56,838 bases of DNA from Mastigamoeba balamuthi (Eukaryota; Evosea; Mastigamoebida; Mastigamoebidae): assembly GCA_902651635.1 (NCBI GenBank), contig CACRSC010000049.1:190551-247388 (forward strand). The letters run 5' to 3'. The notes under the pieces were generated by a model. That model had not been told where the DNA came from. It was given only the letters and a program-made list of their open reading frames with translations, and searched no databases. Positions 22,401 through 32,032 of this stretch are shown piece by piece (position 1 is the first letter of the stretch; every line of letters starts with the position of its first letter). A program made the translations under genes and the position numbers.

Positions 22401-23457
22401 CAGGTCCGGCAGGTGCTGTCTGACCTTGACGCGGTACTTTGTGCTGACGCCCCTTGTGTACGGGACGTAGCTGTGCTTCACGAAGTCGGCCCAGGCTGGG
22501 CTCGGCTTGTCCAGGAACCTACGGACGCTGTCGGACAGAGTCTGTGCCACGACAGCCCCAGTGGCTCGCAGTGACGAGAAGTCGGGGAGCGGGTCTGGCA
22601 TTCGGAGCAGAACACCGACGCGCATACTTCCGGCAATCTGGCCTTTTGCATCGGAGAGCTCCAGGTGCCTTTCGACCACAGCGCCTGTCTTCCCGATATC
22701 CGAGAGCTTCAGGCTCGCCGTGGCGCTCAGCTTGCTCGACGCAAGAGTGAACAACAGGGCAGAGGAGGCCACTGAGGCCTCTGGAGGCAGCTGCGCGCTG
22801 ACGAGCTCGTCCCACATCGGTGCGTCGGTCTTCTTGGCCACCTTTGTCCTGAGGAGCAGCTTTCCGTCGAGAGTGACCGTCACGCGCGACGTGAGTGGCC
22901 CGGCGAGGCCGTAGGCCCCGACAACCGCCACGTCGAGCATTCCGCCCTGGCCAGTACATTTCCAGCTGCCCTGGATAGTCGCAGACACTCGCAGAGTCGG
23001 ACAGGCGTCTTCTGGATCTCTGAGTCGTTGGGCGATCTCGAGGGGAAGCTGCATCTCGCATGGCCCCGATCCCGAGGCGAGGGAGGCCGCGCTGGCCTCC
23101 GCACGAGCAATGACGACGTCGCCCAAAATAGCCCTTTGCTGCAGCCGAGAGGAGGTCAGAAAACCGGGGGCAACGTCAAGCACTCCAAGTCTCTGCAAGG
23201 CTGAGGATGGCGAAGGGCACCTTGACTTCGAACACTAAGAGGTCTGCTGGGTGCGGAAGGCGCAGGCTCGCCTCGTGTCTGGGCCAAGAGGGGTCTGGGG
23301 TCTTCTCCTGGCACGACGTTCTCCCCTTATCGTGAGCTGCCTTGACGTAGACGACGGCATACGTGCTCGGCAGGACTTTCTTCTTCTTGCACGTTTTACA
23401 CGGAAGGCCCTGCGCTGACTGCACGAGCACACAGGCCCTCAGGTCGCTGCTGTTCAT
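19451..23457 (-). CDS. C2 domain / glycine-rich repeat protein, intact copy B
   Basis: Exons 23457-23221, 23138-21845 and 21783-19451 give 1287 residues. Residues 1 to about 110 look like a C2 domain (LRACVLVQSAQGLP, PDPSWPRHEASLRLP, LLVFEVK, GDVVIARAEA), a fold that usually binds membranes through Ca2+. A second C2-like segment follows at about 120-270 (GMLDVAVVGAYGLAGPLTSR). Residues about 355-650 are glycine-rich with GGDGG and GGNGG repeats, reminiscent of collagen-like tracts but not strict Gly-X-Y. At 656-667 comes DENSDGVFEPGE, an Asp/Asn-rich loop plus PGE found at the head of beta-sandwich domains in bacterial surface proteins. The last 450 residues match nothing I know. There is no signal peptide or membrane span. 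Intron 2 (61 nt) is required to keep the frame. Confidence 0.75.
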
Positions 23458-23826
23458 TTCCGGTGACTGTGAATATTGTTTGAAATGGACAGACCAGCTA
23501 CCAGCTGTGATTTTGTCCTTCGGATTTCCACACCGTGTTTTCCGGACATACCATGTGCCGAGAGTGGACAGGCCGATCACGTGCAATGTCCTATCGGTCC
23601 ATTTACCTCCATGCCATCGCCTCGCCACCATTCGACACACAAATCCGTCTGAGTTATATCTGAAAACGGCAACCTTATCACAGGTCAGTGCCGCCACGAC
23701 GGGTCTTCTTCCACTGTTGCGGAGGAATCGTGCACTGCGATCATGTCTTGCGTTTCGCCCTCTCTTGCGTGCCTGACCCGGTGCCGCATTTGAACGCACA
23801 ATGCGCCCCCGAACAGCAGAGCACAT
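23458..23826. other. upstream region of C2 copy B, no gene assigned
   Basis: The minus frame stays open upstream of the chosen ATG (23457), but the sequence there has no counterpart before copy A; similarity between the copies begins only at SxxEMNSSDLR. It is probably 5' flank. Confidence 0.4.
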
Positions 23827-24150
23827 GCAGCCACGGGTGGTTTAGTGCTTGTTGGCAGTGAGTCGTTCTGTAGGGTTGACGTCTCGAGCTTTCGTATCTC
23901 TCTGTGGCCATCTGCGAAACAGAACGGACCGGGGAGACCGTTCTCCACGTTGCCTCTGTGAATGCCAGATTGCATGCCAGAGTGTCGTCGCTCCATCTAC
24001 CACCGGATGCGTCCATGAACAGGGCAGATCCGCTTAGCCTGTCATTTGCTGGAGGTGAGTCACACATAAGGGAAACTGAAGCGTACAGGATGTAGGCAAT
24101 GACTCCCACAGCCCACATGTCAATCTCCTTGGTGTATGGTAGGCGACTCG
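23827..24150 (-). pseudogene. remnant of a CaMK-type protein kinase
   Basis: On the minus strand 24138-24070 reads YTKEIDMWAVGVIAYILYA, the subdomain IX helix of CaMK kinases (DMWSxGVIxYILLxG). Further down, 23859-23825, reads QQALNHPWLHVL, the subdomain XI motif of the same family. The 200 bases between are in several frames and keep only hints of the kinase (IRKLETSTLQNDSLP). The catalytic loop, DFG and ATP-binding parts are absent. It is best read as a decayed kinase 3' end. Confidence 0.6.
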
Positions 24151-24682
24151 GTGCCCTGACTCACGGACATCGCACTGCTGTTGTACTACGGGAGACACGC
24201 AGCATGCGGGGTGTTGTTGAGCGATGGTCTGCGCTAGGAGTGGGACGGTGTCAGTAAAGGTTGGATGCCATTGACGGGGAGCCGGGACCCATGAGGGCAG
24301 CTGACCGGTGCCAGAGACCTCCAGGAAGGCAAGCCCGCGCTGGTGGACGATACTAGCCCTGCAACGCACGGGGAGCATGTGGCGTTGCTCGGGGGCTGCT
24401 TTGTGGCGGTTGACTAGTCCACTACGACCCGGGACCAGTGAGGTCGCAGCAGAGGCTGTGACAGGTGAACAATCATGTCCTGGCAGGCGCTGGAGCACCA
24501 GCGGCAGGCCCGGGCTGCGGACCAGTGGCGCAGGATATGCAGCTGCGGAGGCGGTTTATCGCCCTTCACCGGAATCAAGTGTGTTGTGTTCAGAAATCTA
24601 CGGTCTGATTTTCTGCCCTCACAGAGCAAAATCCCCGTGTCTCGCGCAACCCGAGCGGTTCTCTTCACAACGCACATCAGTT
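24151..24682. other. intergenic before the SHK-type kinase
   Basis: No gene recognised on either strand. Frames here are open because of base composition but have no family resemblance. Confidence 0.45.
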
Positions 24683-27172
24683 ATGGACCCCGTCGTAGAC
24701 GCTTCTGCCCAGGTGCAGGCCCACCTCGACCGCATTGTCCAGGACCTCGCGCAATATGAGTGCGTCCCCGGTTATTGCCCGTCGGTTTGCGCGTGGTGGG
24801 CCGTTTTTCACGAACGAAAACCGCACAAGGCGCCTGGCCGAGGACCCGACGTACCCTCTGGAGAAAATCAAAGAGACGCTGGCGGTGCTGTTCAAGAAGG
24901 AGGCCACGCTGCAGCCGCTGCTCCAGGGCGCTTACAGCCACCAGGTTGGAATCTTGCAAGGATAATATCTTCTCTCTCTCTTCCCCGAAATATCCTGGGG
25001 ATATTCCGTTGTCTCGCCGTTCCACATTTTCCAGCCTGTCGCTGACGGCTCTGCAACGCCTATGCCCATACGCCAAAAACAAGGTGTCGGTTGTCATGGC
25101 GAAGCTGTCGGCCACGGGTACCAGGCTCGTGGAGCTCGCGTCGTCGAGGCTGAGCCCGAGCACCGCGTACACCAAGAGCGAGATTCCGCCCAACGAGATA
25201 TTCTACGACGAGGTCCGCGACCTGCGCGGCAAGGGCGCCTTCGCACGCGTCTTCAAGGGTGCCTGCGACTCTCCACCGCATCTTGCTCCGTGATTCTGAC
25301 TGGCAGTCTCGGGCCACCAGCCACCTGCAGGGGCAAAATCGTGGCGTGCAAGGTCCCGACTGTCCAGATGCTGACAGAGGGCCAGGTAAGTCCGCAGCAC
25401 GTCGCAGCGAGTATGCTGACGGTTCCGAACTACAGATTGCGCTTTTCAGGCATGAGATTGAGATCTACAGGTCAATCACGAGCCCAAACGTGGTGCAGTT
25501 CCACGGGGCATGCACCGAGCCCGGGCACCTGTTCATTGTCACGGAGCTGATGGCAGGGAACCTCGAGAACTTCATGCTCAGCCCCGACTTCCAGAAGGTC
25601 TCCTTCTACGAGCGCCTCTGCATGGCTCTCGACATTGTACGGAAAGGGTGCACCTGCTGCGGTTTTTGTTCTTCATGACATCGGGCTCACATACACAGAG
25701 TCACTGTTTCTTTTCTTATTTTGATTGCTACGTGTATCCAACGTTTATGAAAACCCGCGACACTTGAGACTGATCACTGTCGGCAACAGGCGCTAGGCAT
25801 GAACTGGCTGCACGGCATTTGCCACATCATACACCGAGACCTCAAGCCGGCGAACCTGCTGCTGGACAACATCGTGTACGTGGCGCCTGCCAACGTGCTG
25901 TCCGAGACGCACAGGCGCGTGAAGATCTCGGACTTTGGGTTCAGCCAGGTCGTGCCGCAGGGCAAGCAGCTCGTCGACCGCGCGGGCGCCAAGGGCTCGT
26001 GGCTCTACATGGCGCCCGAGGTCATGTGCCTCGAGCAGTTTGACAACAAGAGCGACGTGTACTCGTTCGGCATCATCCTCTGGGAGCTCCTCACCGGCAT
26101 GGAGCCCTACGCAGAGGCCGGCGACGACGTCAACGCGCTCTACACTGTGCGCCAGTTGCCTTGGGGCCCCCGACTGACGCCCCGTCTGCCCTCGCAGATC
26201 GTCTGCATCAACCGGCAGAGGCCACCAGTGGACATGCTGCCCGCGTCCATCGCCCGGCTGCTGACCAACTGCTGGAACCACTACGCGCAGCTGCGGCCGA
26301 CGTTCGAGGTCATCAAGGACGCCATCGAGGACGCCATCATCGACGCGGCGCTGCACCAGGAGGCACCGCACGGCTCGGTCATGTTCTGGAGGCGCTTCTT
26401 CTCGCGCCCCCTCAAGACGTCTGTCGAGGCCAAGGACTTCCAGCTTGCGCTGGCCTCGGCGGTGCCCGGCCACGTCTACAACTCCGGGATGGACAGCATC
26501 CTCTGTACGCCCCTCTTCCACGCGGGGGGCGCTCACACGCAGTGCGCCCGTCTCGCGCAGGCGGCTCGGACGCGGAGATTTCGCTCAAGAGGTTCCGGTA
26601 CCTGTGCCTGTGGTTTGGCCCCTTCTTCGAGCCCGAGCAGGGAGCCCACCTCATCAGCGAGGTTCGCGTGATTACCGCCGCGACTACCCCCCGTGTGCCT
26701 CACACTGGCCCTCTGCAGATCGTCTCGCTCGCTGCGCAGCCGTGGTTCCACTGCGACATATTCGACTCGAGCCTCGCTGAGAAGCGCCTCAAGAACAGGC
26801 AGACGGGCACCTTTATCATACGCCCGAGCTTCAACAACGAGGCCGGGTCTCGCCCTTTCACGCTCTCGTACCTCGATTCGTCCTCGCCAGCACCCATCCA
26901 CGTCCGGTCCGCGCAGTTCCTTCCCCTCGGTTCTCTTCTGCCCGCGAGAGTCGACTGAACAATTGCTTGATGGGGCTTTTAGGATCTCGCGGTTGACGTT
27001 CGACGTGAATGCCCCCGAGAGGTACGCGCTGGGAGAGGAGAGGCAGTACCGCGCTAGGAGCCTGCCGGAACTGGTGTCGCGCATCAGGATGCTGCAGCAT
27101 CCGTGCCCTCGCCAGATCCTTACGGGGTACAGCAACATCCAGGACGGCTACTCCAGCCGTGCCCCTAAGTGA
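24683..27172 (+). CDS. SHK-type protein kinase: TKL kinase domain plus C-terminal SH2
   Basis: Ten exons: 24683-24759, 24830-24944, 25084-25258, 25321-25385, 25436-25636, 25790-26146, 26198-26504, 26561-26661, 26719-26906, 26983-27172; 591 residues. The kinase domain shows the Gly-rich loop LRGKGAFARVFKG, KIVACKV with the ATP lysine, catalytic loop HRDLKPANLLLD, DFGFS, GSWLYMAPEV, SDVYSFGIILWELLTG and LRPTFEVI. HRDLKPAN and GSxxYMAPE indicate Ser/Thr-type TKL chemistry. The C-terminal SH2 domain has PWFHCDIFDSSLAEKRL and GTFIIRPS, whose arginine binds phosphotyrosine, then SLPELVSRI. Kinase followed by SH2 is the Dictyostelium SHK architecture. The start of exon 3 is uncertain: the only acceptor that fits the frame is at 25083, leaving a 139-nt intron that contains the AATATCC dyad. 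Confidence 0.9.
24989..25005. promoter_or_regulatory. AATATCC-TGG-GGATATT dyad inside SHK intron 2
   Basis: A near-perfect 7-bp inverted repeat with a 3-base spacer, preceded by GGATAATATCTT at 24960. Almost the same word (spacer TGGT) lies before the KCTD3-like gene at 54451. Function unknown. Confidence 0.4.
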
Positions 27173-27515
27173 CCGACTCACGCGCTCTACGCTGCCATCC
27201 CCACATTACAACAAAGACCTCTCAAACCAAGCAATACAAATGAAGCCTGCGCAGTCAGTAGGCTCGGTGGGGATGGGCTGCCTTGGGATAGTACAGACTC
27301 GAGCCACTCTCGGTCCCACTTGCGCAGAGTCGCAATTTAGGTGTATAATCAGGAATGGTGGGTATAAATAGAACGGTGGTATTATTAGATCATTCCCGCT
27401 GCTCGGTTTGGCTTTGAGGTTCTTGCATACACGTGCTGGTGATGGTCTCGGCAGTGAATCCGCTAGAGTTACAGACACACGAGGGGGTGGGCTCCATGAC
27501 GAGGGGGCACGGCCA
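27173..27515. other. intergenic between convergent genes
   Basis: It holds the 3' ends of the SHK gene and of the 147-residue gene, including part of the inverted duplication from 27389 on. TATAAATA occurs at 27363. No gene is seen. Confidence 0.5.
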
Positions 27516-28198
27516 TCAGGGCTCAGCAGAGTCGACGCTGTTGCTGGCGCAGCGCTGGCGGTGGGCGTCGTCGATGCGCCTGCTGGCGTCGGCGGCGACC
27601 GTGTCGAGCAGGGCGAGGGCCCTCTGCTGGGCTGCCAGCGTCGTCCACACGGCGCCGGGGACGCTCTGGGCCACCCACCTCTTCCTGGCGAGCAGCTTCT
27701 GGGCGGGCACCATCTCGGTCCTGCCGGGGGCGAGTCAGGCATTGCGAGGGCGACACGCTGGGAAGGGGAGGGGAAGAGAGAGAGAGGCGAGTTTGTGAGG
27801 TGTGCGCACCTGACGGCGGCGATAGCACGGAGCACCGGGGCGGAGTCGAGTCCGAGGGCATGGAGGTGGGGAAGGAGGGCCTGGAGGTGCTCGAGGACGA
27901 CGAGCTGGGTGGAGGTGGTGTCCATGAGGCGCCCGTAGAGCAGGCGGCACTCGTCGCCCCTGATGTCGGCCTTGCGGACCCACGGGAGGCGCGACGTGAG
28001 CGTGGACAGCGTGCGGAGGTAGCTGCGGGTGGCCACTGCGGTTGCCATGGGATGCGGCTGGGGACTGGCTTGCTGGCTTGCTTGCTGGCTGGCTGGCTTG
28101 CTGGCTTGGGGAGAAACAATGAATGGTGTCGGTAAGGCTGTGCGGGCTTTTAAGGCACGGATAATATCTCTTCGTCATGCAATTGAAAGTGATCATCA
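27389..28198 (-). repeat. inverted duplication, left copy
   Basis: About 810 bases that match 35853-36671 in reverse complement, covering the whole 147-residue gene plus about 150 bases upstream and 125 downstream. Similarity is high in exons and upstream, with small indels in the intron and the CCAGCAAG repeat. It ends abruptly at both sides. Confidence 0.85.
27516..28048 (-). CDS. 147-residue helical protein of unknown function, copy 1
   Basis: Exons 28048-27810 and 27720-27516 with an 89-nt intron. The protein is all-helical in appearance: LRTLSTLTSRLPWVRK, LVVLEHLQALLPHLHALG, AQKLLARKRWVAQSVPGAVW, AAQQRALALLDTVAADASR. The N-terminus is basic and could be a mitochondrial presequence. I do not recognise a family. 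It differs from the copy at 35992-36526 at only a few positions (VLRAIAAVR versus IQRAIAAVR, DDAHRQR versus DDARRKR), and both keep frame and splice sites, so both are probably expressed. Upstream are CCAGCAAG-type tandem repeats in the presumed 5' UTR and a GATATTATCC element, also conserved between the copies. Confidence 0.75.
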
Positions 28199-28328
28199 CT
28201 TGTTCTCATTGTTTGAATCTTGCAGTCGGAGATGAGGATTATCGGTGGGAGACTCTAGAGGACAACACAGTTTCCACGTACCACTCAAAGTTCATCAACT
28301 GCCTTGGTCGTTGAGGCCCCTCTGGGCA

Positions 28329-29795
28329 TCAGCTGTTGGACAGCTGGAGGAACAGCTTTTTGTCGGTGACCTCGTACTGAAGCTGGCCGTAGCAAGGCAG
28401 TAGGAACATGCCGTCGGCGCTCAGAGTGCTGTAGAGGATGCCTGTGCACGAACAGAACATGCGCCCACTCTCCTCGTTGCGCCACGCCACGCGCCCCATG
28501 TGCGTCGGGAAGTCCAGCACGCTCGCGAACTGGCGCGACCCCTGGTGGACCTCGAGGACATCCCACCTCTCGTCCCCCGGGTCTCTCTTGCGCCTCAGAG
28601 CCTGTGATGGGGGAACTCGCTTTGAGCACTCAGTGGACCTACGAACGACGACGACGCACCTCGTGCTCCTGCACCGTCACGAAGTAGAGGCGGGAGAGCC
28701 ACCCGCGGCAGTAGTACGGGTGCCCGCTGCCGCAGTTTGCTGTTATCCAGAAGAGCCCCGAGAAGAACGTCTGCGCGGCCTCGAGGTCCGCCGGCGTCGA
28801 CAGGTCGCAGTGCGCGTACGCGTCGATCTCCCGCACGAGGCCTGCCGCGTCCCTGGCATACGCTGCGAACTGCGCCGAACGCGGCGATCTGCAGGCCTCC
28901 ACGTGGTCCGCGAGCTCCTCGCACATCCGCGCCAGGCGCTGCCACTCGTCGCTGCTCCCGTCGACGCGGACGCGCGGGATGCCGCACAGGCGCGTCACGT
29001 AGTCGTAGTAGGGACTGGAGGCCGGCGCCAGCGCGGAGCACGCCGCCTGCTCGTAGCCGGCCCCGCGGACGCGAAGTCGCTGTTGGCGACGAGCTCCGCG
29101 AGGCGTTTGTCGGCCATGCGCCCCGCGAGGCTGCGAGCGAGTGTGTCGAGCGGCATCTGCGACTCCTCCGAGCCCACGAGCACCCGCACGGTCTCCTTGC
29201 CGCCCGCGCTGCCCGTGAAGAGCGGGCGGTAGGCCGCGGGGGCCGCGACGGTCTCACCCGCGAGCTCCGAGGCCACGGTGACCCAGACGAGGTCGGGGCG
29301 CAGGACGCAGCCCAGCTCGCGGGCCCAGCATGTGTACACGTACCAGCCCAGCCCCTGGTGCCCGTGCGCCGCAGTCCCCTCCGCCCGGACCGGCCCGGCC
29401 TCCCTCGGCGAGTCGCAGGGCCACAGCACCGACGACCTGCAGTGCTCGGAGGCCTCAGATGCCGGAGTGCGTTCGCAACTTGGGGGATTCCCCCCCCCCC
29501 GCTACCTGAGAACGGCGGATCCGCGAAGATCGCTGGAGATGCGCTCGATGAACCCGCTGTGCGGGAAGCCGCTGGCCACGTCGCCGGCGTCGCGGGCTGC
29601 GGGGTCGGCAGCGGCCCTGCGGAGTGTGTTGATGACGGGGCCCCTGCGGGATCCCGCGTCACCGGGACTTGCCGAGGGATCGTGTGCGTTGTCGACCGGA
29701 AGGGCGAAGTCGGGGACGAACGAGAAGTCCTCGTCTGGGACTGTGCTGGGGGCCAGATGCTCGGCCAGTGCACTGCCTCGGAGAAAGGCGCTCAT
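28329..29795 (-). CDS. DUF4419-containing protein, with a frame problem
   Basis: Exon 1 29795-29506, intron 29505-29437, a long middle exon 29436-28660, intron 28659-28602, last exon 28601-28329; about 445 residues. DUF4419 hallmarks are present: SGFIERISSDLRGSAVL near the N-terminal third, LVWVTVASELAG, CGIPRVRVDGSSDEWQRL, the CGSGHPYYCRGWLSRL stretch and a closing domain. This domain is found in fungi and protists; its function is unknown. Around 29068 the frame changes by one base between NSDFASAG and GYEQAACSALAP. Either one G is missing from the GGGG run there, or there is a 44-nt intron at about 29090-29047. The first reading gives the better protein. The two alternatives differ by 15 residues. 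Confidence 0.7.
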
Positions 29796-30199
29796 GCGTA
29801 TTCCAATACCGTTGGAGAGGTCGATTGCGTGTTGCGCAGCGTATCTTCGTCGATTTTCTTTTTTCCCCCGGGTTGAAAAGAGATTCCGGCAGAGACGACG
29901 AGTTCCGAATATCCCTGCCGGATCATACAAGAAGATCTCCATCCCAGTGCTGGGACCGACGGCTGTCAGTGTCTCACAGCTCAGCCATTCTCTCTGGTTC
30001 TCATCCGAATGCCACACAGTGTGTGTGAATTCGTGCCCCTCCGATATCTTGATCGTTGTCTGCACGGCATTCTCTGAGGCTGTGCCATCTCTCCGCCACC
30101 CTCAAAGCCCCTTCCTTACCAGCGGTCCACACCCGATCGCCAGATCTCGCCTCCAGATTCGGCGGTGGGGCACCGCACAACAAAATAACCGAGAGAAAA
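29796..30199. other. divergent intergenic region between DUF4419 and EI24 genes
   Basis: About 400 bases shared as 5' flank by two divergent genes. A frame opposite the DUF4419 gene is open but has no family resemblance. CGAATATCCC (29909) is a half-site of the AATATC element. Confidence 0.5.
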
Positions 30200-31583
30200 A
30201 CGGCGGCTGAGAATTGCGTTGCGCCCGCGGCGCCCGAGGGGCCCGCCAAGCCCGCGGCGCCCCTGGAGCCGCTCGCCGCCCGCGTCCTGCGCGCGCTGCT
30301 GCTGTTCCTGGAGGGCGTGGCCAACGGCGCGGCGCTGCACCGGCCCGCCCGTGCGCTCTGGTCCGACGCGCTGCTGCGCGGGCTCGTCGCGCGCTGCCTC
30401 GCCGCCAACGGCGTCGTCTTCCTCGGCAGCCTCTTCGTCTTCGACAGGGTCATCGAGCCCGCGCTGGCCGCCGTGCTGGGGCCCAGGCCCGTGCTCCCCC
30501 CAGTGCTGTTCTCGATCGCCTACAAGGTGCGGCGGGGGGGGGTGGAAATTCCCGGGACACGTCAGGATTCTGGTTCCGTGGAATTCCTGATATCTTTCTT
30601 GGATCCACTTTGCGCCAAAATATCGTTGCGGGATATCGCGGCTCATCGCAGTACGGATCGTGACGCTCGCTGCTCAGGTACTGTGGCTGTACCCCGTGTA
30701 CCTGTTCTGCTTCGTGGCCAGCAGCTCGTGGCACGCGCAGATAGCCGACAGGGCGTTCACGTTCCGGTACGGAGCCTCGAAGAACAGCGTCAGGTGCGCA
30801 GCTGCCTGTCAGTCTCTCCTGCTGCCGTTTCTGAGGACCGTCTCCTGGCGCAGCATCGGCGGCCTCGCCGAGTCTGTGTACAAGGTGCTGATATACTGCG
30901 CCTGCGTGGTGGAGACGTTCGTGCTCGACGAGGCCGTGCCGTTCGTGGGACCCGTTGTCGCGTTTGCGCTGACGTCGTGGGTCTACTCGCTTCTCTGCAT
31001 CGAGTTCGACGCGTCTCCCTCGCCCCTTGCTTCTGTGTGCTCACCCCCCTCTCCCTCGCAGCGCCAAGTGGACTCTGAAGACGAGCTGGAGGTTCCCGAA
31101 GCGCATGGAGGAGTTCCAGCGCCGCTGGGCGTTCTTCCTGGGATTCGGTACGCCCTCTGTCTGTCGGTCTGCCCGCGGGTGCCCCAGCCGCTGACGTCCG
31201 CTTTGCTGCCGCCAGGGACTCCGTTCACCCTGACGTGCTACTTCTTCCCGCTGCTGGTCAACTGCGGCGTCTACGCCATCCTGTTCCCGATTGTGCGTTG
31301 CTGCTGATGCTGCTGCCCCGTGGCTTCCGTTTGTCGTGACTGACTTGGCGCAACGCAGTTTGAGATAATTGCTGTGATGACTGACGAGAGGCGCCGCGAG
31401 ACGCCGCCGCTGGGTCCGCTGTACAAGGCGGAGACAGGGTGCGGGTCGCTGGCCATCTTCCGCCCGTCCACGCGCCTGGTGGACCTGTGCAAGCGTGGCG
31501 TCGTGGCGCTGCTGTCCCCGAGCCACAAGGCCGAGCAAGCGGCGCAGCAGCAGTCGGCACAGCCTGAGAGCCACGTTGATTGA
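30200..31583 (+). CDS. EI24: EI24 homologue (ER membrane protein)
   Basis: Exons 30200-30526, 30678-30793, 30836-31012, 31062-31147, 31216-31292 and 31359-31583 give 335 residues, close to human EI24 (340). EI24 is a multi-span ER membrane protein involved in autophagy and p53-induced apoptosis in animals. Matching segments: NGVVFLGSLFVFDRVIEPAL, VLWLYPVYLFCFVASSSWHA, QIADRAFTF, SIGGLAESVYKVLIYC, WVYSLLCIEFDA, RMEEFQRRWAFFLGFGTPF and CGVYAILFPIFEIIAV, with at least five hydrophobic spans. Oddity: no ATG lies in frame upstream. At 30200 AAAAACGGCGGCTGAG reads ACG-GCG-GCT-GAG where ATG-GCG-GCT-GAG (MAAE) would be expected, so initiation at ACG or a changed base is likely. The 42-nt intron 2 keeps frame if retained. 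Confidence 0.85.
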
Positions 31584-31730
31584 ATTAGGAAGGTATAGCA
31601 GAACAGCCGACATAGCATTGCGTGGGTGTAATCACACGGGCAGCCGCTTAAAGGAACAGCTGACTTCGGTTTACCAACAATCAGTGCGAATACCGTTCGC
31701 GTTCGTTTTTTGTTTCTGAATGTTGGTAAC

Positions 31731-31811
31731 GCATCTGTGGCCGAGTGGTCTAAGGCGGCTGACTCAAGATCTGCTATCGAAAGATGCGTGGGTTCGAAAC
31801 CCACCGGATGC
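31731..31811 (+). tRNA. tRNA-Leu (CAA)
   Basis: An 81-base class II tRNA. Acceptor GCATCTG pairs with CGGATGC (one T-G). The D arm is GCC-GAGTGGTCTAA-GGC. The anticodon loop CTCAAGA carries CAA at 31765-31767, with one T-T mismatch in the stem. The long variable arm ATC-GAAA-GAT and the T arm GTGGG-TTCGAAA-CCCAC complete it. It decodes UUG. There is no intron in the anticodon loop. A and B box promoters are internal. Confidence 0.9.
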
Positions 31812-31817
31812 AAAATG

Positions 31818-31822
31818 TTTTT
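31818..31822 (+). terminator. RNA polymerase III terminator of tRNA-Leu
   Basis: A run of five T six bases after the tRNA 3' end. Confidence 0.7.
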
Positions 31823-32032
31823 GGAGAGTGCGGCGATCCAAACTACCTCTCTTACAAAAAGAGAGAATTCATACAATACAGTTTCCGCAGGCGCGAAAGG
31901 GAAAGTGGTTTAATTGCTGTATAAAGCTATGCTAGCCGTGTATTTGGGTTGGTTGATTAGGAGGGCGCTTAGTAGGTAGAGTAGGGTAAGCCGAAGGGGG
32001 TGTGTGTGCAAATTCTAAGTGTGGTGGGTTGA

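Noticed and set aside
27516-28048. LYR-motif mitochondrial assembly factor for the 147-residue protein
   Set aside because: YLRTL near the N-terminus is only superficially similar; the conserved Phe and Arg positions of the LYR family are not there.
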